DNA from: Bacteroidota bacterium
Lineage (GTDB): Bacteria; Bacteroidota; Bacteroidia; AKYH767-A; OLB10
Assembly (NCBI GenBank): GCA_016717325.1
Contig: JADKFV010000002.1
Location: 62,001 to 126,000, forward strand
Length of the DNA stretch: 64,000 nucleotides
Reading direction: 5' to 3'
This document shows positions 10,083 through 19,831 of this stretch, piece after piece. The position numbers and the translations under genes were made by a program. Each line of letters begins with the position of its first letter. The stretch's first letter is position 1. A model generated the notes under the pieces. The model was given only the letters and a program-made list of their open reading frames with translations. It was not told the DNA's origin and ran no database searches.

Positions 10083-10964
10083 TTATCCATTGCCCCGCGG
10101 GTGTGCACGTGCATGAATATTTTTTAATTTTTCGATAGTGTTGTGTGTATACACTTGTGTGGCAGCCAGCGAACTATGCCCGAGTATTTCTTTCAATGCA
10201 TTTATATCTGCACCGTTGTCGAGCATATGTGTAGCAAAAGTATGTCGCAATACATGGGGGCTGCGTTTTTTTTGTGTAGTTACATCGCCCAAATTATTTT
10301 TTACCATGCGGTAAACATATTTACGATTTATGGGAGTGTCATCTTCATTCACAAAAAAACACGATTGATTTGTATCCGGTTTTTTTTCCTCCATGTAGGC
10401 TTCAAGTTTTTTAACCACATTATTTGTTATGGGAATGATGCGTTCTTTATTACGTTTTCCAAGCACTTTTATCTGCTGACTCCGGAGGTTAACATTGATT
10501 GTTTGTAGTTCTACCAGTTCGGCCAAACGAATGCCGGCATGGTAAAACAACTCGATAATGCACATATCTCTTAAAGCCTTAAATCCCTTTTGTGGCATAG
10601 CCTGATCAAGTAAAAGATTCATTTTGCTTTTTTCTACAAATACCGGAAGTTTTTTTGATGTCTTTGGCCCTTGAATTTTTAGCATAGGATTATGTTCTAT
10701 CAAATTATTCTTCGATAGAAATTTAAAATAGCTTTTAAGCGATGTTATTTTGCGATTCACAGAACGGGCATCCATACCCGAATCCATAAGGGTTACAATC
10801 CATGAACGAACATAAAAATGGGTGATGTCTTTGTTATCGACCGAGCCAAACTGAATGTTGATGTATTGATAGAACTGGACTAAATCGGCTTGATATGCTA
10901 TTATAGTATGCTTCGAGTATCTTTTTTCGAATGTTATGTACCGAATGAATTTTTCTTCCAACAT
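10083..10964 (-). CDS. xerC: Tyrosine recombinase XerC/XerD
   Basis: 293 residues: an N-terminal SAM-like core-binding domain (about 1-90) and a catalytic domain. The complete active site is visible: R146 (GIRLAEL), K170 (LGKRNKER), H237 and R240 (SPHVLRHTFATHML), H263 (LGHSSLAATQ) and nucleophile Y272 (VYTH). Length and compact organisation fit a housekeeping Xer recombinase that resolves chromosome dimers at dif, rather than a phage integrase, and its place between rpsU and hpf supports this. XerC versus XerD cannot be settled from this sequence. The ATG is preceded by a purine-rich GGTGGGAGAA stretch. Confidence 0.88.
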   Translation of the reverse strand: MLEEKFIRYITFEKRYSKHTIIAYQADLVQFYQYINIQFGSVDNKDITHFYVRSWIVTLMDSGMDARSVNRKITSLKSYFKFLSKNNLIEHNPMLKIQGPKTSKKLPVFVEKSKMNLLLDQAMPQKGFKALRDMCIIELFYHAGIRLAELVELQTINVNLRSQQIKVLGKRNKERIIPITNNVVKKLEAYMEEKKPDTNQSCFFVNEDDTPINRKYVYRMVKNNLGDVTTQKKRSPHVLRHTFATHMLDNGADINALKEILGHSSLAATQVYTHNTIEKLKNIHARAHPRGNG

Positions 10965-11101
10965 ATTCTCCCACCTAATTGATTGTCAAATAAAAGCGAA
11001 GTAAGCTAATTATCTTAATCCATACAGCATACTTATCAACAGAATCGGAATGAAAAAATTATAGAATGTTACAAAAGGGTGGGAGAATTGTAAGATAATT
11101 A

Positions 11102-11147
11102 ACAAAAAAAAAGCATCGGAGACAAAAAATGATTGAATCCGATGCTT
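11102..11147 (-). terminator. Terminator after rpsU
   Basis: On the minus strand a ten-base stem AAGCATCGGA / TCCGATGCTT with a 17-nt loop is followed by a run of nine T. It separates rpsU from xerC, so xerC probably has its own promoter or depends on read-through. Confidence 0.82.
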
Positions 11148-11170
11148 AAATATGGTATAATGATTATGGA

Positions 11171-11365
11171 CTAAGCGCCCAATTTTGCTAAAATAATGTT
11201 GCGGTAAACGGCTTTTTTTACAACATTTCTGCGAGTTACCGAAGGCTTTTCGAACGCCTGACGTGAGCGTAATTGCTTCACAACACCCGTTTTTTCAAAC
11301 TTCTTCTTAAACTTTTTTAAAGCGCGATCTAACGGCTCATTTTCTTTAATTGGAACAATAATCAT
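11171..11365 (-). CDS. rpsU: 30S ribosomal protein S21
   Basis: 64 residues from the ATG at 11365: MIIVPIKENEPLDRALKKFKKKFEKTGV..., then the basic SRQAFEKPSVTRR segment typical of S21. The open frame extends upstream to 11392, but the shorter start matches the family. S21 binds the 30S platform near the anti-Shine-Dalgarno region. A good promoter sits just upstream at 11390-11397. Confidence 0.95.
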   Translation of the reverse strand: MIIVPIKENEPLDRALKKFKKKFEKTGVVKQLRSRQAFEKPSVTRRNVVKKAVYRNIILAKLGA

Positions 11366-11389
11366 TTGTCTTTTTATAATTTTGGTCTG

Positions 11390-11397
11390 CAAAAGTA
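11390..11397 (-). promoter_or_regulatory. Bacteroidota -7 element for rpsU
   Basis: Reading on the minus strand, TACTTTTG matches TAnnTTTG and lies 25 bp upstream of the rpsU ATG. TTG triplets lie 15 and 22 bp further upstream as candidate -33 elements. Confidence 0.6.
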
Positions 11398-11637
11398 AAT
11401 GTTTTTATGCAAAATGCAACTTTCAAGTTAAAATTTCTTTTAAACACAATATCCGAATTTTTCACAGCATTGTATTTTGGTTTTGGAGCCACTTTTCAAC
11501 CTTTTAGCATGAAGCACAAAATTGTAAAAATCGCTTTTCCATTATTTCCCAAAATTTGAATATTTCATTCAGCTATATTAATTTTATTACTAAAATTGTA
11601 AGTGTAAATCAATTACTTTGTTGCCCATAAATTTATC

Positions 11638-12614
11638 ATGAATCAAGGAGAACACCCTCAAGAATTATTATTAAATAAATCTCAAATTTCAATACAAGAT
11701 TTGGAGCCAATTCTCAGCGCTCTAAGTTATTTCGATATTTTTAAACATCCACTCACACTGAACGAGCTGTTTCTAAATGTGCACTATATAACTTTAGATT
11801 TTGATAGATTTAAGAAACTTGTAGATTATGGCATTGAGGAGAAAATAATCAATAAGAAGGATAATTATTATTTCATTGGCATTGAGAGTAATATTGCACG
11901 TAGGCAACAGGGTGAGGAACTGGTGGTCAACCTTACGCGCAGAGCACGATTTTGTGTAAAACTGATTTCTCTTTTCCCTTTCACCCGGTCAGTAATGATT
12001 TCGGTTCTTTCTCAAAAGGTTTTATGGACAAAAATGCCGACATCGATTTTTTTATTGTTACTCAACCAAAGCGATTATGGATTTGTAGAACAATGCTGAT
12101 CATATACAAAAAACTGTTTTTGCTCAACTCTCGAAAATATTTCTGCCTCAATTATTTTGTTGATGCGGATACTATGGAGATAAATGATAAAAATATTTTT
12201 ACTGCCACCGAAATAACATACCTCTTGCCGCAATTTAATATGGAAGTTTACAATCAATTTCTGAATAAAAATAAATGGGCACAAGAAATTTATTATCCGA
12301 ATTTTAAGCGTGAAAAAGTAAACGAAGTGCGACCTGCCAAATTTTTATTGACCATTAAAAATGGCTTTGAATTTGTGCTGAAGCAAAATGTATTTAATGG
12401 ACTCGAAAATTTTTGTAAAAAGCAAACAACATCCTTTTGGCAGCGGAAATTTAAGAACGAAGGTCCTGCATGGTTCAAAAATCAATTGCAAAATACCGCG
12501 CAAATTTCGAAACATCATCCAAATGGATACCGCAACAAAGTGTTGGAAATGTATGAAATGCGCATGGCAAAATTTTCTAAAAACGATTCAATTCCAGAAG
12601 GAAGTTCAGAATGA
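11638..12614 (+). CDS. Winged-helix / nucleotidyltransferase-fold protein (frameshift in this sequence)
   Basis: About 325 residues after correction. N-terminal region about 20-90 (ALSYFDIFKHPLTLNEL...) looks like a winged helix. Residues about 118-140 read ISGSLSKGFMDKNADIDFFIV once one G is restored in GG at 12003-12004, which gives the pol-beta nucleotidyltransferase signature GSxxKG...DxD. The second frame then runs to the TGA at 12614 with no further motif I recognise. Proteins of this layout are often found beside radical SAM and glycosyltransferase genes in Bacteroidota; the substrate is unknown. The stop overlaps the ATG of the radical SAM gene, so the two are translationally coupled. 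Confidence 0.7.
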
Positions 12615-14068
12615 AAATATTAGTAACTCACTCATACTTTTTACGTTTCGATGCCAAACAATGGAAGCAGCAACAGCCTTATGCTCCGCTTGCAACATTA
12701 TATGCAGTAAGCGTTTTGGAAAATTTAAATCATGATGTAGTTTTTACTGATATGATGTTTGCCAAAAGTGCCGATGAGATTATACCGCACTTACAAAAGC
12801 ATAAACCTGACATTGTATTGATATACGATGACGGCTTTAATTACCTTACCAAGATGTGCCTAACCAATATGCGTGAAGCATGTTTTTCGATGATTAATTC
12901 TTCAAAGCAGTCGCAATGTAAAGTAATAGTAAGTAGCAGCGACTCAACCGATCATAGTGACGAATATTTGAAACATGGTGCCGATTTTATTGTGGTGGGC
13001 GAAGGCGAAACAACATTGAAGTTATTGGTTGAAAAAATTGAAAATAACGATTTAGATTATACTGAGGTGGCTGGTCTTCGGTTTTTGAACGATGGCAAAA
13101 TGGTAACCACACCACCTCGCGATGTAATTAGAGAACTTGATTCAATTCCACTTCCGGCTTGGGATAAAATTGATATGCAGTCATATAAACATGCATGGCA
13201 AAAGAAATGGGGATATTTTTCAATTAATATAACCACCACCCGAGGGTGTCCATTTAAATGTAACTGGTGCGCCAAACCTATTTATGGTAACCGTTATAAC
13301 GTACGTAGTGCTGCATTGGTTGTTGATGAATTGGTAATGCTCAAGAAGAAATTAAATTACAATCATGTATGGTTTTGTGACGATATTTTTGGTTTAAAAC
13401 CCGGATGGATAAAGCAATTTGCCGAAGCAATAAAAAGCCGCAATTTAAAAATCAAATTTAAAATTCAATGCCGGGCCGATTTGCTTCTCGAAGAAAATAA
13501 TATACAATGGCTGGCACAGGCAGGTTGCGATGAAGTATGGATGGGTGCCGAAAGTGGTTCACAAAAAATATTGGATGCCATGGATAAGGGAACAAAAATT
13601 GAACAAATAGAATTGGCAACTGCCTTATTAAAAAAGCATGGAATAAAACCTTGCTTCTTTTTACAGTTTGGTTATCCGGGCGAAATAAAAGAAGATATTT
13701 TGATGACATTAAACATGGTGAACAAGCTGCAGCCTTTTGATATTGGCGTATCGGTAAGTTATCCGCTACCGGGCACTAAATTTTATGAAACAGTGAAATC
13801 TCAATTATCGCAAAAATCAAACTGGTCCGATTCAGATGAACTTGCATTGATGTTTAAAAATACTTACCCATCATCTTTTTATAAAGAACTGCACAGGTAT
13901 TTACATCGAAAATTTCGTGGACGGCAGGGAGTGAGCGCCTGGCAAAAAATAGCTTCATTTAAAAGAATAAACTTAGGGCAACTAAAGAGTGCAGTGGTAA
14001 TGCCATACCATTTTGTGCAACAATTTTATCATCAGATTCAATTGCAAAAATTCGATTTTAAAGTTTAG
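12611..14068 (+). CDS. Cobalamin-binding-domain radical SAM protein (BchE/P-methylase-like)
   Basis: 485 residues. Residues about 1-145 form a Rossmann-like B12-binding domain (PLATLYAVSVLENLNHDVVFTD..., VVGEGETTLKLL), though the canonical DxHxxG cobalamin-ligand motif is not visible. The radical SAM domain carries the [4Fe-4S] cysteines C213, C217 and C220 in TTRGCPFKCNWCAKP, and GAESGSQKILDAMDKG at about 300 is the typical SAM-binding strand. A C-terminal tail of about 90 residues follows. Family members perform radical methylations or ring chemistry on lipids, tetrapyrroles or antibiotics; the substrate cannot be told. It sits between the nucleotidyltransferase-like gene (overlapping) and a methyltransferase (1 bp gap), so the three probably act together. 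Confidence 0.85.
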   Translation: MKILVTHSYFLRFDAKQWKQQQPYAPLATLYAVSVLENLNHDVVFTDMMFAKSADEIIPHLQKHKPDIVLIYDDGFNYLTKMCLTNMREACFSMINSSKQSQCKVIVSSSDSTDHSDEYLKHGADFIVVGEGETTLKLLVEKIENNDLDYTEVAGLRFLNDGKMVTTPPRDVIRELDSIPLPAWDKIDMQSYKHAWQKKWGYFSINITTTRGCPFKCNWCAKPIYGNRYNVRSAALVVDELVMLKKKLNYNHVWFCDDIFGLKPGWIKQFAEAIKSRNLKIKFKIQCRADLLLEENNIQWLAQAGCDEVWMGAESGSQKILDAMDKGTKIEQIELATALLKKHGIKPCFFLQFGYPGEIKEDILMTLNMVNKLQPFDIGVSVSYPLPGTKFYETVKSQLSQKSNWSDSDELALMFKNTYPSSFYKELHRYLHRKFRGRQGVSAWQKIASFKRINLGQLKSAVVMPYHFVQQFYHQIQLQKFDFKV

Positions 14069-14069
14069 T

Positions 14070-14849
14070 ATGTTTTATTTTGATACAGCAGCCAGGCAAT
14101 ACGATGCCGATTTTTCTCTATCGCAAATTGGTATTGTTCAGCGAAACCAAGTTTATGATTTTTTAAACGATTATATAAGCATACAAAAGCCGTTACGCAT
14201 TCTGGAATTGAATTGTGGCACAGGCATCGATGCCTTTTATTTTGCACGCGCAGGCCATCAGGTAGTGGCAACGGATGCATCACTGTCAATGATTAATCAA
14301 TGCATGAGCAAATTGCAAATCGAAAATATCAATTTGAAATTAAGTTTTTTGCAATGCGATATTAGTAATTTGAGTCAGTTGAAAGATAATAATTTCGACT
14401 TGGTGTTTTCGAATTTTTCAGGGTTTAATTGCTTGAATGAAAATGACTTCGCCAACAGCATTTTTCAAATTCAAAATAAACTAAATGACAATGGAAAGTT
14501 TATTGCTGTTTTGTTTGGAACAAAATCTTTGATGGAAAGGATTTACTTTTTCTTCAAATTTCAATTTGAAAAGATGAACAGAAGAGAAAAATATCAATCA
14601 AATTTTAATGGCACATAATCCTTGTTCTATTATTCTTCCTCAAAAGTTGAAAGCATTGTTAAACCTTATTTTAGTTTACTCAAAATGAAACCCATTGGAG
14701 TTTTTATTCCACCTTCTTATTTAGAGGAAAAAATGAAAAAGCACAAGATGCTTTTTACGATTCTTCAAAAAATGGAAAAATTATTTGCTAAAAATTTCAA
14801 TACAGAATATGGCGATCATTATATTATTGCATTCGAAAAGAAGCAGTAA
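14070..14849 (+). CDS. Class I SAM-dependent methyltransferase with in-frame stop
   Basis: About 259 residues if read through. The start is the ATG at 14070, one base after the radical SAM stop. Motif I ILELNCGTGIDAFYFARAG is at about 33-51, followed by VVATDASLSMI (motif II) and NFDLVFSNFSG. An in-frame TAA at 14616-14618 breaks the protein after NFNGT. The same frame then continues FYYSSSKVESIVKPYF...KPIGVFIPPSYLE...GDHYIIAFEKK, which reads as the natural C-terminus. Because the frame is unchanged, this is a substitution: either a sequencing error or a recent nonsense mutation. The substrate is unknown; the cluster with a radical SAM enzyme suggests a small-molecule or lipid pathway. Confidence 0.75.
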
Positions 14850-14857
14850 ACAGCGAA

Positions 14858-16279
14858 TTAAAATTTATTAAACATAAAACAATCTGTCGATCGTGCATTG
14901 ACTTTTCTTTGTTTTTGCGAAATCAATTTTACACCGAAATAAAAATCTATGCCATCCAAATCCCATAAGCCCGTAAGTGGTCCCAACTTATCAGTCCCAA
15001 TAAAAAACCATCTATACCGCCAGGCCAATCCTATTCGATGTTGATAGTAATTATAGAAAGAATAAGGTAAAGCCACTTCCCAGTTTTGCTTTTCATAACG
15101 AGGTGTTATTGAAAGTTGATCATTTCGCTGCACCTGTAACTCCGCTATTTGAAAATGTTGTATTGCTGAAAAATTGATATAAACTTCGGGGCTTACAGCA
15201 AAATCTACTTGCAGGCTGAATGCAGCCGGCATGTGCATGGCAAATTTTTTACTCACCAATCCTCCTTCACTCGAACCGGTAAATTTATTGTTCAGTAACG
15301 AATCGTTGTAATTCATATAACTAAACTTAGTGGTATCGATACCCGGCCAGAAAGTGGATGCATTTTCAAAAGAAAATTGTTTTGTTTGTTTTTTGAAATT
15401 AATAAATCCCATGTCAATTATCGATACACCAATTTTGAAATTGTATTTCTTTCGGGGCTGTGATGTTTTTTTGTAAGCCTTATCGTTGCGATTATTAATG
15501 TATGTCATTCCAACATTGCTTCCCAATCCCCATCCCCGCACTTTCATAAAATCTTTGGCTCCCGGTTTTTCGCCTGTAAATGCATAGCCGTACCTGATGT
15601 TTGTATTGTTCACTATAAGCAATTGACTAACAGGCACTATATAATCCATATTTTTATTGTCGATAAAGAAAGCGGAATTTCCTGCGTATACACTCATGGT
15701 TATTCCGGCACTTAAAGTATGCCTTTCGTTGCCGACAATGCCTCGGCCATAAGTGAATGCAAAATCGTATAATGAAACAAAGTTGAGTTTGTAGGGTTGT
15801 GTTTTGTAATTGATATTATGCTGAGGCTGATAATCGAATCCTTCCAACATAAATTTTGCAATATGTGTATTTACATTTCGCCCACTTAATATTTGGCGAT
15901 AACCAATATTTACAGCAAAACCGGAAGCGTTATTAGAAAACATTACTCCCGGACCTTTTAAAAATAAGTTATAGTAGGCTTGTTTGTTAGGACTGTTGGT
16001 GTAACGGTCCAAAGTATTTTTTTGGGAAACTTTTCCTTTTATTATCTTTCCGAGCGCTGATGATTGTGCCGGATAATAAATATAGTTATTATGCAATGAA
16101 AAGTCAGCCGCAATCAAATTTATTTCTTGCGTATATGGTGACCCAACAACAGATGCCGGATTGAGTTGGAGCGAAACATTGCCACCGTAGTTACTATTTA
16201 TAATTCCTAACCATTCCTGGCAAAACAGAACTTGTTTTCCAAGTACTAGAAAAAAAAGAATTAATAAACAGTGTTTCAA
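14858..16279 (-). CDS. DUF5723 family outer-membrane beta-barrel protein
   Basis: 473 residues with a cleavable signal peptide (MKHCLLILFFLVLGKQVLFC|Q). The opening LNPASVVGSP, alternating aromatic/hydrophobic strands and many Tyr/Asn turns throughout match DUF5723, a Bacteroidota family related to PorV/FadL-like barrels. It is probably an outer-membrane protein of unknown function. It is convergent with the methyltransferase (8 bp apart). Confidence 0.72.
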   Translation of the reverse strand: MKHCLLILFFLVLGKQVLFCQEWLGIINSNYGGNVSLQLNPASVVGSPYTQEINLIAADFSLHNNYIYYPAQSSALGKIIKGKVSQKNTLDRYTNSPNKQAYYNLFLKGPGVMFSNNASGFAVNIGYRQILSGRNVNTHIAKFMLEGFDYQPQHNINYKTQPYKLNFVSLYDFAFTYGRGIVGNERHTLSAGITMSVYAGNSAFFIDNKNMDYIVPVSQLLIVNNTNIRYGYAFTGEKPGAKDFMKVRGWGLGSNVGMTYINNRNDKAYKKTSQPRKKYNFKIGVSIIDMGFINFKKQTKQFSFENASTFWPGIDTTKFSYMNYNDSLLNNKFTGSSEGGLVSKKFAMHMPAAFSLQVDFAVSPEVYINFSAIQHFQIAELQVQRNDQLSITPRYEKQNWEVALPYSFYNYYQHRIGLAWRYRWFFIGTDKLGPLTGLWDLDGIDFYFGVKLISQKQRKVNARSTDCFMFNKF

Positions 16280-16377
16280 TGTTGATGTATTATTTTACAA
16301 ATATAAATTTTGTACTATTAGTATTATACATCAGCAAAACAATAAATAAAGGAATCAGTTATTCTCATTTTTAAATA

Positions 16378-16403
16378 AAAAAAACCACCTTTTGGGTGGT
16401 TTT
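16378..16403 (-). terminator. Terminator of the peroxiredoxin gene
   Basis: Stem AAAACCACC / GGTGGTTTT with a five-base loop. On the minus strand it is followed by a T-rich run, 26 bp past the stop at 16429. Confidence 0.82.
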
Positions 16404-16428
16404 AATTATTTTGTGAAGTGACCAAAAA

Positions 16429-16893
16429 TCAGCTCGCTAAGGCTGACTTTATAGCATCAAAGTTTGGTAAGTCGCCAGCTGATTCCAATACCTCAGCATA
16501 TTCAACAATGCCATTTTCATCAAGAACAAATGCTGAGCGTTTTGAAGTGCCTTTCATACCATGCACCCAATCTGCGTATGCGGTGCCAAATGCAGCGCTT
16601 ACTTCTTTGTTATAATCCGAAGCCAAAGTAAAATTTAGTTTTTCCAATTCTTTAAATTTTGCCAGCGTAAAAATTGAATCGGTAGAAATGCCAACAACAT
16701 TGGCGTTTAAATTATTGTATGTTGCCAAATCATCGCGCATGCTACACATCTCCTTTGTGCATACGCCAGTGAATGCAGCAGGAAAAAACAAGAGCAATGC
16801 TTTTTTACCTTTTAGTGTTTCATTGCTTACAATTTCTTTTTCGGAAGATACCATACTAAAAGCAGGTGCCGGTGAACCAATAGTTAATTCCAT
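16429..16893 (-). CDS. Peroxiredoxin (AhpE/BCP-like)
   Basis: 154 residues, single thioredoxin-fold domain. The peroxidatic site is P38...T42..C45 in FPAAFTGVCTKEMC; a second Cys at 50 could act in recycling. SIFTLAKFKELEKLNFTLASDYNKEVSAAFG matches the middle of the AhpC/TSA family. It reduces H2O2 or organic hydroperoxides in the cytoplasm; the electron donor is not evident. Monocistronic, with its own terminator. Confidence 0.9.
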   Translation of the reverse strand: MELTIGSPAPAFSMVSSEKEIVSNETLKGKKALLLFFPAAFTGVCTKEMCSMRDDLATYNNLNANVVGISTDSIFTLAKFKELEKLNFTLASDYNKEVSAAFGTAYADWVHGMKGTSKRSAFVLDENGIVEYAEVLESAGDLPNFDAIKSALAS

Positions 16894-17514
16894 AAAATTT
16901 TAATTAATGTTTTATAAGTTTTTTAAGAATGCAAAAATAGTAAGATTGCAATTGTGATGCGAATATTAAATAAATTAATACAATAAGAACAACAACAAAC
17001 TATTTTTTGTAAAGTTTCTTAGCTATTACTTTTTTAATCTGTATGACTGCCTTTTCTTTTTGAAGAAAAATTAATTACCGTGTTCAATATCAGGCAAATA
17101 GAACACATTTAGATCTAATAGATATATTTAATGAGGTATATTATGGGTAAAAATGTGTTTTTTTCAACAAAATATTTTCCACATTTTATAATGTTACAAA
17201 TTTTCCCTCAGCATTTGATTTTTGTTAACTTGCTAATGATAGGTAACAAATAGCTTAACTAATTGATTAACAATATAATATATAATTTTTAAAATCATTT
17301 GCAAAAGCACACTCACTTAACTTCACTTCAATAATCCCGATTTGCAATTCGAAAAGCAAAACTTATCAACACGCATTGATACTAATATTCTATCAAAGAG
17401 TTGGGTAATTGAAAAAGGTATACTTCATTTGTGCCTGAATTGGAATAAGGGTTAGTGTAATCCATTCCAATTTTAATTCAAAATTGAAAGTTAACCTTTA
17501 AAATTTTTTATAAT
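16894..17514. other. Divergent intergenic region peroxiredoxin/OMP
   Basis: 621 bp, AT-rich, without a gene. On the minus strand TATTTTTG at 16932-16939 is a fair -7 element for the peroxiredoxin, but with no clear -33 partner. On the plus side a weak TAACCTTTA lies about 25 bp before the gene at 17515. No RNA gene was recognised. Confidence 0.45.
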
Positions 17515-18330
17515 ATGAAAAAAGTTTTTACTTCAATGCTCTTAGCAGCATTAACACTGCCCGGATTCGCGCAGTTGTCTACACGTACTAACGATGCTTT
17601 GAATGAGCCTATTGGCGCTCGTCCACAAGCAGGGGCTATGGCACTTACGTTTGGCTTCAACATTGCAACCGGTGATGTAGCTAGTTTGGAAAACACAAAC
17701 AATTTGGGTTCTGGCAATCCACTCACTTTCCGCTATTACAAGTCGGACGATGTGGTTATTCGCGCAGGTTTACGTTTGTACAAGGAGACGGAAAAGTATT
17801 CTGGAAGTACAGACTCTACTACTCAAGCTAATGGTGGTGGTACAGATTTTACACTAAAGAGCAATGAGTATAAAAACTCAATGCGTGAATATATTTTGAT
17901 ACCAGGTATCGAAAAACATTTTAATGCGGCTAACATTTTTGATGTATATGCGGGTGGTGATTTATACTTAGGTTTCAAAAGAGACATAAACATCAACAAT
18001 GTTGAAAGTCAAAACGGTGACTTCAGCAATAGAACGGACAAAACCGGTTCAACAATCGTTGGTTTGGGTGGAGTTGTTGGTTTCAATGTTTTTATTGCGC
18101 AATTACCTATTTCTCTTGGTTTTGAATATGGCTGGAATGCTAAATGGTCGATGGGTGGAAAAACTGAAACTGAACTTGACAAAAAGCAAGGTTCTACTTC
18201 AACCAATGTGACTTATTTCTCGCAAGAAGATGACACAAATGCTTACAAAGATTTAAAAACAAGTAAGTTTGGAATGGACACTAACCAAAATGTTAGATTA
18301 ACTCTCAACATTTACTTCAACCGTAACTAA
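17515..18330 (+). CDS. Outer-membrane beta-barrel protein (porin-like)
   Basis: 271 residues. Signal peptide MKKVFTSMLLAALTLPGFA|Q. The rest alternates short amphipathic strands and Gly/Asn-rich turns (MALTFGFNIATGD..., PLTFRYYKSDDVVIRAGLRL, IFDVYAGGDLYLGFKRD, ISLGFEYGWNAKW, VRLTLNIYFNRN), ending in an aromatic-containing strand as barrels do. The fold is clear but the specificity is not. It is followed closely by two lipoprotein genes on the same strand, likely an operon. Confidence 0.75.
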   Translation: MKKVFTSMLLAALTLPGFAQLSTRTNDALNEPIGARPQAGAMALTFGFNIATGDVASLENTNNLGSGNPLTFRYYKSDDVVIRAGLRLYKETEKYSGSTDSTTQANGGGTDFTLKSNEYKNSMREYILIPGIEKHFNAANIFDVYAGGDLYLGFKRDININNVESQNGDFSNRTDKTGSTIVGLGGVVGFNVFIAQLPISLGFEYGWNAKWSMGGKTETELDKKQGSTSTNVTYFSQEDDTNAYKDLKTSKFGMDTNQNVRLTLNIYFNRN

Positions 18331-18375
18331 TTTTCCATCCGGAGAAAATTTTTCACCTTTTAAAATTTCAATTAA

Positions 18376-18786
18376 ATGAAAAGAATACTAATGATATTAA
18401 TGGTTTCGGGCTTGTTGGCCACAACAGCCTGCACCACATACCGAACTGCAAGTGTTGCTGCTCCAGTTAACATACAAGTTATTATCGATTATGATAATAT
18501 GGACTACGTTGGAGAAGTAACAGGCACTGCTACACAATCATTCGCGTTGGGTCTTCCTATTGGAGGGCAACGTTACCGTGTAGCTGTTGCATCTACTGCC
18601 GGTGGAAATATACTCCCAGGTAACAATCGTGGAATAAATAATGCATTATATGAGGCATTAAAACAAAAGCCAGATGCCGATTTCTTAATTCCATTCAGCG
18701 TGCAAGAAACAAGAAATGTAATGTTTTTGGGTAGCAAGCGCACCTATACTGTAAAAGCTAAGGCATTTAAAATAAAAGCTAAATAA
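18376..18786 (+). CDS. Small putative lipoprotein
   Basis: 136 residues with a lipoprotein signal MKRILMILMVSGLLATTAC (lipobox LATTAC, Cys19). The mature part has a repeated Ala/Val-rich pattern, GxxxxxALGLPIGGQRY, and a C-terminal basic strand (KRTYTVKAKAFKIKAK). Similar small lipoproteins occur in Bacteroidota without known function. It lies 45 bp after the barrel gene and 16 bp before the next lipoprotein gene, so the three probably form one envelope operon. Confidence 0.7.
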   Translation: MKRILMILMVSGLLATTACTTYRTASVAAPVNIQVIIDYDNMDYVGEVTGTATQSFALGLPIGGQRYRVAVASTAGGNILPGNNRGINNALYEALKQKPDADFLIPFSVQETRNVMFLGSKRTYTVKAKAFKIKAK

Positions 18787-18802
18787 GGCACGCTTGCCAA
18801 TC

Positions 18803-19606
18803 ATGCTTAATCGCATCGCAATTATCTTTGGGGTATGTCTCTTTTTTATTTCTTCCTGTAAGAAAGACAAAGAGGTATACCCCATTGTTCTTTCAACCCC
18901 TTCCGATTTCAGATTATATGCAAAGCCTGGCGATATTGTGAGTATTTCTATAAAAGTTACTTCTGAAATACAACTTCGACAGTTCATTTTGAAAACTCAG
19001 ATAGTGAACGAGTTGGAAATAGTTGAACTTGATTCAGCCATAAACAATAAGTCATTCGAGTACTATTTTCAATACAAAGTACCTGAAACTGCTGCCGGCA
19101 GGTTGATTTATCTTACTTACATTGCATATGATGTAGATGGCAACCAAGGAAAAAACTTACAGCAAATTTTCGTTAGCGATTTAACTTTAAAAGAAACTGC
19201 CGGTTTGGAATTTCATTCCGGTTTCCATTTTACCAACAACGCTTTTGACCTTGAAACATTACTCCCCGCAACCGCAAGTTTGACTGATACCACCTTTCGC
19301 GATTTGCAGTCATACATTACCGATTCTACAATCCAGGATTTACCTTTTTACTGGAAATCGCCCGCGCGCGGAAAATTTGTTAGAGCCAATAATTACAATT
19401 ATGCTTTGGCAACACTTCAAACTGCCGAGTCTTTATACAATGCAAGCTTACCTACCGATATCACCGATTCGTTGGTTGTAAATGACATTTATATTATGAA
19501 GTTGGGAAGTATGGTCGCAAAAAAATATGTGGTTATTAAAATTACAGGATTAGTCGATCAACCCGGAACTGATAATGATTTGTATACTTTTAACGTGAAG
19601 AAGTAA
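18803..19606 (+). CDS. Putative lipoprotein with Ig-like domain
   Basis: 267 residues from the ATG at 18803 (an in-frame TTG at 18794 is less likely). Lipobox in FFISSCKKDKE, with the lipid Cys at about 19 and a Lys/Asp-rich linker typical of Bacteroidota SusD-like and hypothetical lipoproteins. The region 30-125 (PGDIVSISIKVTSE...RLIYLTYIAYDVDGNQGKNL) looks like an immunoglobulin-like beta sandwich. The C-terminal half is not recognised. Last gene of the 17515-19606 group; no terminator hairpin seen after it. Confidence 0.68.
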   Translation: MLNRIAIIFGVCLFFISSCKKDKEVYPIVLSTPSDFRLYAKPGDIVSISIKVTSEIQLRQFILKTQIVNELEIVELDSAINNKSFEYYFQYKVPETAAGRLIYLTYIAYDVDGNQGKNLQQIFVSDLTLKETAGLEFHSGFHFTNNAFDLETLLPATASLTDTTFRDLQSYITDSTIQDLPFYWKSPARGKFVRANNYNYALATLQTAESLYNASLPTDITDSLVVNDIYIMKLGSMVAKKYVVIKITGLVDQPGTDNDLYTFNVKK

Positions 19607-19754
19607 TGCCTGTTTTCTCCTTTCGTGCTGTTTATTCAGTGTTTTTATCTGCCAGTGGAGGCAAGTAATCTTTAGTATCAATTATTTAAATTTTCGTGAT
19701 TTTTCTATTTTCAAGTAATTAACAAAATTTCTTTTCGGAGTATTTTTTTAATCA

Positions 19755-19784
19755 TTTGTTGTTTTGATTTTTATTATATATTTG
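19755..19784 (+). promoter_or_regulatory. Bacteroidota housekeeping promoter upstream of the 19832 gene
   Basis: TTTG at 19755-19758 and TATATTTG at 19777-19784 (consensus TAnnTTTG), 18 bp apart, 47 bp before the ATG. Confidence 0.68.
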
Positions 19785-19831
19785 AACCTTCATTTTTTTT
19801 AAAAAATATTGGAAAAATTATTTTAGTAAAA

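Noticed and set aside
11638..14849. Cobalamin riboswitch for the B12-radical SAM cluster
   Set aside because: The leader before 11638 is short and AT-rich with no B12-box-like conserved segment.
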